DNA from: Cognatiluteimonas profundi
Lineage (GTDB): Bacteria > Pseudomonadota > Gammaproteobacteria > Xanthomonadales > Xanthomonadaceae
Assembly (NCBI RefSeq): GCF_009792795.1
Contig: NZ_VKHQ01000001.1
Coordinates: forward strand, 62,001 to 126,000
Direction: 5' to 3'
Length of the DNA stretch: 64,000 nt
Shown here: positions 58,633 through 64,000 of the stretch, piece by piece
How positions within the stretch are numbered: position 1 is the stretch's first letter
How the letters are laid out: each line of letters begins with the position of its first letter
The notes under the pieces: model-generated
What the model was told of the DNA's origin: nothing
Database searches by the model: none
Seen by the model: only the letters and a program-made list of their open reading frames with translations
Made by a program: the position numbers and the translations under genes

Positions 58633-58662
58633 AAAAAAGAAGGACGCCACCTGGGCGTCCTT
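58633..58662 (-). terminator. Rho-independent terminator after the tRNA pair
   Basis: On the minus strand a nine-pair stem AAGGACGCC/GGCGTCCTT (58654-58662 with 58640-58648) with a five-base loop is followed by C and six Ts (A-run 58633-58638). It ends the tRNA-Val/tRNA-Asp transcript before ppiD. Confidence 0.93.
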
Positions 58663-58672
58663 CGGTACATCG

Positions 58673-58749
58673 TGGCGGAGTGGACGGGACTCGAACCCGC
58701 GACCTCCGGCGTGACAGGCCAGCATTCTAACCGACTGAACTACCACTCC
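58673..58749 (-). tRNA. tRNA-Asp (anticodon GTC)
   Basis: 77 bases with encoded CCA. Acceptor GGAGTGG pairs with CCACTCC. Anticodon stem CTGGC/GCCGG holds loop CTGTCAC, anticodon GTC. T loop TTCGAGT. It follows tRNA-Val by 36 bases, probably in one transcript. Confidence 0.97.
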
Positions 58750-58785
58750 GCATTTTCGAACCTGTCCCTGCCGACACAGCGTGCT

Positions 58786-58860
58786 TGGTGGGTGCTGAGG
58801 GTTTCGAACCCCCGACCCTCTCCGTGTAAAGGAGACGCTCTACCGCTGAGCTAAGCACCC
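58786..58860 (-). tRNA. tRNA-Val (anticodon TAC)
   Basis: 75 bases with encoded CCA. Acceptor GGGTGCT pairs with AGCACCC. Anticodon stem TCTCC/GGAGA holds loop TTTACAC, anticodon TAC, reading GUA/GUG. T loop TTCGAAA. It begins 45 bases past the hup stop codon, so it may share the hup transcript or have its own promoter in that gap. Confidence 0.97.
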
Positions 58861-58905
58861 TGTGAAGGCTTTTCCGGCGACATCAAGCCGCCGCCGGTGA
58901 GCCAA

Positions 58906-59178
58906 TTAGTTTACGGCATCCTTCAGGGCCTTGCCAGCCTTGAACGTCGGATTCTTCGACGCAGCGATGTTGATCGCATCGCCGGTACGCGGGTTGCGGC
59001 CGGTGCGGGCGCCACGGTCGCGCACGGTGAACGTGCCGAAGCCAACGAGGGTGACGGTGTCGCCCTTCTTCAGCGCCTTGGTGATCGCCCCGACCATCGC
59101 ATCGACAGCGCGCGCTGCCTCGAGCTTGGACAGTTCGGCGGCATCAGCGACGGCATCGACGAATTCGGCTTTGTTCAT
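58906..59178 (-). CDS. hupB: DNA-binding protein HU-beta
   Basis: 90 residues. HU signature [20 protein letters not shown] and [20 protein letters not shown], with the proline at the tip of the DNA-binding arm. It compacts and bends DNA as a dimer. The gene follows lon, as in E. coli. GGGAG lies before ATG, and an eight-pair hairpin ends just upstream of that site. Confidence 0.97.
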   Translation of the reverse strand: MNKAEFVDAVADAAELSKLEAARAVDAMVGAITKALKKGDTVTLVGFGTFTVRDRGARTGRNPRTGDAINIAASKNPTFKAGKALKDAVN

Positions 59179-59192
59179 TACTGGACTCCCTG

Positions 59193-59211
59193 AGTGGAGC
59201 GTTGCTCCACT
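59193..59211 (-). promoter_or_regulatory. Hairpin directly upstream of the hup ribosome site
   Basis: A perfect eight-pair inverted repeat AGTGGAGC/GCTCCACT with a three-base loop (59201-59203). Its edge is about two bases from the GGGAG ribosome site (59186-59190). It could modulate translation or protect the message. Confidence 0.6.
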
Positions 59212-59282
59212 GGTGTGATTCGATAGGTTCGAGGATCGGGTCGATGTGCTGCGGTGAACGCAGATTGTCCCCGGTCGAGTGG

Positions 59283-59310
59283 CCGCGATGCACGATCATG
59301 CGCATCGCGG
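59283..59310 (-). promoter_or_regulatory. Palindrome at the predicted hup transcription start
   Basis: A perfect nine-pair inverted repeat CCGCGATGC/GCATCGCGG with a ten-base loop begins six bases after the -10 box. It may be an operator or a 5'-end stem of the mRNA. Confidence 0.55.
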
Positions 59311-59316
59311 TTGCTC

Positions 59317-59345
59317 GTTATACCAGCCGCATTTTGACCACGCAA
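59317..59345 (-). promoter_or_regulatory. Sigma-70-type promoter of hup
   Basis: Minus strand: TTGCGT (59340-59345), 17-base spacer, TATAAC (59317-59322), preceded by TGG, an extended -10. The leader to the hup ATG is about 130 bases. Confidence 0.65.
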
Positions 59346-59383
59346 CACGGAAACCAAGCTATGACGCGGGTTTCAGCCCGCGA

Positions 59384-61810
59384 TCAGTGCTTGACATCCA
59401 ACGCGATGGCCGCGGCTGCCTCGCCTTCGCGGGATTGTTCGGGCACCGTCGCGGCAGCCGGCGGGCGTGGCGAGACCGGACGCTCCAGGGCCAGGTCGAG
59501 CACCTCATCGATCCAGCGCACCGGAACCAGCTTCATCTGCTGGGAGACCGACTTGGGGATGTCGACCAGGTCCTTGCGGTTTTCTTCCGGGATGATGACC
59601 GTGCGGATGCCACCGCGCATCGCCGCAAGCAGCTTTTCCTTGAGTCCGCCGATCGGCAGCACCCGGCCGCGCAAGGTGATCTCGCCCGTCATGGCCACGT
59701 CGGCGCGGACGGGAATGCGGGTCAGGGTCGACACCAGCGCGGTCGCCATGGCGATGCCCGCACTCGGGCCGTCCTTCGGCGTCGCACCCTCCGGGACGTG
59801 CAGGTGGACGTCCTGCTTGGCCAGGAAGTCCAGGTCGATGCCAAGGCGTTCGGTCCGTGCGCGCACCACCGACAGCGCAGCCGACGCGGACTCCTTCATG
59901 ACATCGCCGAGCTGGCCGGTCAGGATCAGCTGACCCTTGCCCGGCACCAGCGTGGATTCGATCTGCAGCAGGTCGCCACCGACTTCGGTCCATGCAAGTC
60001 CAGTGACCAGGCCGATCTCGTTTTCCGCTTCCGCGCGACCGAAGTCGAAGCGCTGCACGCCCAGGTACTTGTCGAGGTTCTTGGCGGTGACGTTGACCAC
60101 CTTCGCCGCCTTGGCCTTCGGTCCGGCCAGCGCGATTTCCTTCACCACCTTGCGGCAGATCCGTGCGATCTCGCGTTCGAGGTTGCGCACGCCGGATTCG
60201 CGCGTGTAGTAACGCACGATGCTCTGCACCGCCGATTCCGCGACCTTCAATTCGCCGGGCTTGAGTCCGTTGGCCTTGAGCTGCTTGGGCAGCAGGTAAC
60301 GCATCGCGATGTTGATCTTTTCATCCTCCGTGTAGCCGGGGATGCGGATCACTTCCATGCGGTCGAGCAGCGGGCCGGGGATGTTGAGCGAATTCGACGT
60401 CGCCACGAACATCACCTCGGACAGGTCCAGATCGACCTCCAGGTAATGGTCGTTGAACGTGGAGTTCTGCTCGGGGTCCAGTACTTCGAGCAGCGCCGAC
60501 GAGGGATCGCCGCGGAAGTCCATCGACATCTTGTCGATCTCGTCGAGCATGAACAGCGGATTCTTCGCGCCGGCCTTGTTGAGGTTCTGCACGATGCGCC
60601 CGGGCATGGAGCCGACGTAGGTGCGGCGGTGGCCGCGGATTTCCGCCTCGTCGCGCACGCCGCCAAGCGACAGTCGCACGAACTTGCGATTGGTGGCCTT
60701 GGCGATGGACTGGCCCAGCGATGTCTTGCCCACGCCAGGCGGCCCGACCAGGCACAGGATCGCGCCCTTCATCTTCTGCACGCGCGTCTGCACCGCGAGG
60801 TATTCGAGGATGCGTTCCTTGACGCGCTCCAGGCCGTAATGATCGGCGTCCAGCACGTCCTGGGCGGCCTTGAGGTCCTTGCGGATCTTGGTGCGCTTCT
60901 TCCACGGCACGCCGAGCAGCCAGTCCAGGTAGTTGCGGACCACGGCCGCCTCGGCGGACATCGGCGACATCTGCTTGAGCTTGTTGAGTTCGTTCTTCGC
61001 CTTCGCCTCGACCGGCTTGGGCATGCCGGCCTCGGCGATCCTGCGCGCCAGCTCGTCCACGTCGCTCGGCGATTCGTCGATGTCGCCCAGTTCCTTCTGG
61101 ATCGCCTTCATCTGCTCGTTGAGGTAGTACTCGCGCTGGCTTTTTTCCATCTGCGACTTCACCCGGCCACGGATGCGCTTTTCCATCTGCTGCACATCGA
61201 TCTCGCCATCGACGAAGCCGACCAGCAACTCCAGACGCTCGCCGGTATCGATGCTGTCCAGCAGGCGCTGCTTGTCCGCCAGGCGCACCCCGAGGTGCGC
61301 GGCAATCGTGTCGGCCAGCCGGCTCGGGTCATCGATGCCCGCCAGCGTCTGCAACAGTTCCGGGGGGAGCTTGCGGTTGGTCTTGACGTACTGCTCGAAC
61401 AACGTCATCAGCGATCGCGCGGTCGCCTCGATCTCACGCGCCTCGCGCGCCTGCGTCGAGGGCACGACCACGGCATGGCCACTCAAGGTGCCGCCGCGCT
61501 CGGACACCTTGTCCACGCGCACGCGCTCCATTCCTTCGACCAGCACCTTGATCGTGCCGTCGGGGAGCTTGAGCAGTTGCAGCACGTTGGCGAGCGTGCC
61601 GATCTCGTAGAGGTCGGCCGCGACCGGATCGTCGGTCTCGGCGGATTTCTGCGCCACCAGCAGGATGCGCTTGTCCGATTCCATCGCCAGTTCCAGCGCG
61701 CGCACGGACTTGTCGCGTCCCACGAACAGCGGGATGACCATGTGGGGAAACACCACCACGTCGCGCAGTGGCAGCACCGGCAGGACGAGGGCTTCGGGAT
61801 GGTCTGTCAT
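59384..61810 (-). CDS. lon: ATP-dependent protease Lon
   Basis: 808 residues. N-terminal substrate domain (about 8-205), coiled-coil region, AAA+ module with Walker [12 protein letters not shown] near 354 and Walker [10 protein letters not shown], and the protease domain with catalytic serine near residue 680 ([15 protein letters not shown]) and a downstream lysine. It degrades misfolded and regulatory proteins. GGAG lies six bases before ATG. A heat-shock-like promoter and an inverted repeat lie upstream. Confidence 0.97.
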   Translation of the reverse strand: MTDHPEALVLPVLPLRDVVVFPHMVIPLFVGRDKSVRALELAMESDKRILLVAQKSAETDDPVAADLYEIGTLANVLQLLKLPDGTIKVLVEGMERVRVDKVSERGGTLSGHAVVVPSTQAREAREIEATARSLMTLFEQYVKTNRKLPPELLQTLAGIDDPSRLADTIAAHLGVRLADKQRLLDSIDTGERLELLVGFVDGEIDVQQMEKRIRGRVKSQMEKSQREYYLNEQMKAIQKELGDIDESPSDVDELARRIAEAGMPKPVEAKAKNELNKLKQMSPMSAEAAVVRNYLDWLLGVPWKKRTKIRKDLKAAQDVLDADHYGLERVKERILEYLAVQTRVQKMKGAILCLVGPPGVGKTSLGQSIAKATNRKFVRLSLGGVRDEAEIRGHRRTYVGSMPGRIVQNLNKAGAKNPLFMLDEIDKMSMDFRGDPSSALLEVLDPEQNSTFNDHYLEVDLDLSEVMFVATSNSLNIPGPLLDRMEVIRIPGYTEDEKINIAMRYLLPKQLKANGLKPGELKVAESAVQSIVRYYTRESGVRNLEREIARICRKVVKEIALAGPKAKAAKVVNVTAKNLDKYLGVQRFDFGRAEAENEIGLVTGLAWTEVGGDLLQIESTLVPGKGQLILTGQLGDVMKESASAALSVVRARTERLGIDLDFLAKQDVHLHVPEGATPKDGPSAGIAMATALVSTLTRIPVRADVAMTGEITLRGRVLPIGGLKEKLLAAMRGGIRTVIIPEENRKDLVDIPKSVSQQMKLVPVRWIDEVLDLALERPVSPRPPAAATVPEQSREGEAAAAIALDVKH

Positions 61811-61894
61811 GGGATCTCCGTTGCTGGCTGGCGTTCCGGGGCTGCGCGCAGATCGCGTCCGGCGGGCGTTTGCGCCCCACGCGATCCGGGTGAC

Positions 61895-61928
61895 TGCACA
61901 TTACCCTTGTGGGGGTAAAAACTGTGCA
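61895..61928. repeat. Compound inverted repeat in the lon leader
   Basis: TGCACA-TTACCC (61895-61906) pairs with GGGTAA (61913-61918) and TGTGCA (61923-61928), with a four-base bulge on one side. It lies about 85 bases before the lon ATG and some 20 bases after the heat-shock-like -10. It could be an operator or an mRNA leader structure. Confidence 0.6.
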
Positions 61929-61947
61929 TGAGCCCCGAGTCAGTGTG

Positions 61948-61974
61948 ATGGGGGTGGCGTGAAGAGCATACAAG
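61948..61974 (-). promoter_or_regulatory. Heat-shock (sigma-32) type promoter of lon
   Basis: Minus strand: CTTGTA (61969-61974), a 15-base spacer, CCCCAT (61948-61953) followed by CA. This matches the sigma-32 pattern CTTGAA - CCCCATnT at nearly all key positions. The leader to lon is about 130 bases. lon is a classic member of this regulon. Confidence 0.7.
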
Positions 61975-62086
61975 CCGCGCGTCGCCCTTCACGGGGCGAC
62001 GTTGGCTGGTTGATGCGATATGTGACCGCAGCCGAGCTCAGCCTGGGCGGTCGTTGCCGTTCATCTGGCGGCAGGGGGCCGCAGGG

Positions 62087-63370
<1,284 letters not shown>

Positions 63371-63497
63371 TCCCCGTTACCTGTTGCAGCCGCGATTGCG
63401 GCCCGAGAATAGCACAGGGGCCCGGATTGCTCCGGGACCCGCAGGGCTGGGTGGAAAGGGTATGGAATCAGGCGCTTCTGGCGAGCTTGGATGGCGG

Positions 63498-64000
63498 TCA
63501 ACCCGGCCGGATCGACTCTTCCGGACGACGCTCCAGGACCTCGTCGACCAGGCCGTAGTCGCGCGCGCCCTCAGCGCTCTTGAAGTTGTCGCGCTCGGTG
63601 TCGCGGGCGATCGTGTCGAGTGACTGCCCGGTGTGCTTGGACAGGATCTCGTTCAGGCGCTGGCGCATCGACAGGATCTCGCGCGCATGGATGTCGATGT
63701 CGGTCGCCTGGCCCTGGAATCCGCCGAGGGGCTGGTGGATCATCACCCGCGAATTGGGCAGCGCATAGCGCTTGCTCTTGGCGCCGGACGCCAGCAGCAG
63801 GGCGCCCATGCTGGCCGCCTGGCCAACGCAGATGGTGCTCACGTCCGGCTTGATGAACTGCATGGTGTCGTAGATCGCCATGCCGGCGGTAACGATGCCG
63901 CCCGGCGAATTGATATAGAGGCTGATGTCCTTTTCGGGATTCTCGGCCTCCAGGAACAGCATCTGCGCCACGATCACGTTGGCGACGTGGTCGTCGATCC
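63498..64000 (-). CDS. clpP: ATP-dependent Clp protease proteolytic subunit, partial
   Basis: The 3' part of clpP; the 5' end lies beyond the window (the frame is open to the edge, reading [12 protein letters not shown] at the boundary). Catalytic serine in [13 protein letters not shown], histidine in [10 protein letters not shown], aspartate in [11 protein letters not shown]. It forms the 14-subunit chamber served by ClpX, encoded next. Confidence 0.97.
   Translation of the reverse strand, partial: IDDHVANVIVAQMLFLEAENPEKDISLYINSPGGIVTAGMAIYDTMQFIKPDVSTICVGQAASMGALLLASGAKSKRYALPNSRVMIHQPLGGFQGQATDIDIHAREILSMRQRLNEILSKHTGQSLDTIARDTERDNFKSAEGARDYGLVDEVLERRPEESIRPG

Noticed and set aside
59279..61918. 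An 879-codon plus-strand open frame opposite lon
   Set aside because: Exact shadow of lon with Leu/Arg/His-rich composition and no recognisable motif.

Overview
This 64 kb window looks like an ordinary, gene-dense chromosomal stretch of a high-GC gammaproteobacterium, most likely a xanthomonad (Lysobacter/Luteimonas/Xanthomonas group). The evidence is a base composition of roughly two-thirds G+C, the rpoE-rseA-mucD cluster followed by lepA-lepB, a KDO kinase (KdkA) beside a family-9 glycosyltransferase, a methylthioinosine phosphorylase, and proteins of xanthomonad type throughout. I see no insertion sequence, prophage, integrase, plasmid origin or CRISPR array. No stretch longer than about 280 bases lacks a gene.

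Layout. (1) 0-5 kb: an ECF sigma factor, a candidate anti-sigma factor and a YigZ-family protein joined by ATGA overlaps, then an ABC exporter, a small membrane protein and a cold-shock protein. (2) 5-12.4 kb: nagZ-hpt-methylthioinosine phosphorylase (cell-wall recycling and purine salvage), rlmD, a YdbL/YdbH envelope pair, and a divergent response regulator with an Hpt domain. (3) 12.4-21.3 kb, minus strand: rpoE-rseA-mucD, then lepA-lepB-DUF4845-rnc-era-recO. (4) 21.4-23.5 kb: a FadJ-type beta-oxidation enzyme. (5) 23.5-34.2 kb, minus strand: yceD-rpmF-fabH-fabD-fabG-acpP-fabF-pabB-pabC-mltG-tmk-holB-pilZ, the classic fatty-acid cluster but without plsX. (6) 34.3-41.7 kb: a small coiled-coil protein, maf, a membrane glycosyltransferase, a MoxR-DUF58-transglutaminase cluster and an Slp-type lipoprotein. 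(7) 41.8-45.3 kb: dnaX-ybaB-recR-HIT on the minus strand, then tRNA-Ser(GGA) and 4.5S RNA on the plus strand. (8) 45.3-50.7 kb: a block of tandem hairpins, a tightly packed kdkA-MBL-moaA-moaC-moaD-moaE run, a heptosyltransferase-type gene and a DUF6165 gene. (9) 50.8-56.6 kb: tRNA-Ser(CGA), a PP2C phosphatase, dnaQ-rnhA-methyltransferase, gloB-mltD and fabI. (10) 56.6-64 kb, minus strand: clpP (cut by the window end)-clpX-lon-hup-tRNA-Val-tRNA-Asp-ppiD.

How the genes work together. Several runs make pathway sense. Methylthioinosine phosphorylase would release hypoxanthine, which the overlapping hpt gene product can salvage to IMP. YdbL and YdbH form one envelope module. RpoE, RseA and MucD form an envelope-stress circuit, and an RpoE-like promoter is visible upstream of rpoE. 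KdkA, the GT9 enzyme and perhaps DUF6165 belong to LPS core assembly. MoaA/C/D/E cover most of molybdopterin synthesis. Start-stop overlaps (ATGA, GTGA, TTGA, TGATG) are used very widely, so translational coupling is a theme of this genome.

No plainly new multi-gene defence, toxin or biosynthetic system was found. The observations most worth a second look are non-coding: the tandem hairpin block at 45274-45384, the 4.5S RNA packed 26 nt behind a tRNA, the hairpin-rich hup and lon leaders with recognisable promoters, and repeats upstream of acpP. Among proteins, the YnbE-like lipoprotein head on YdbL and the missing plsX stand out.
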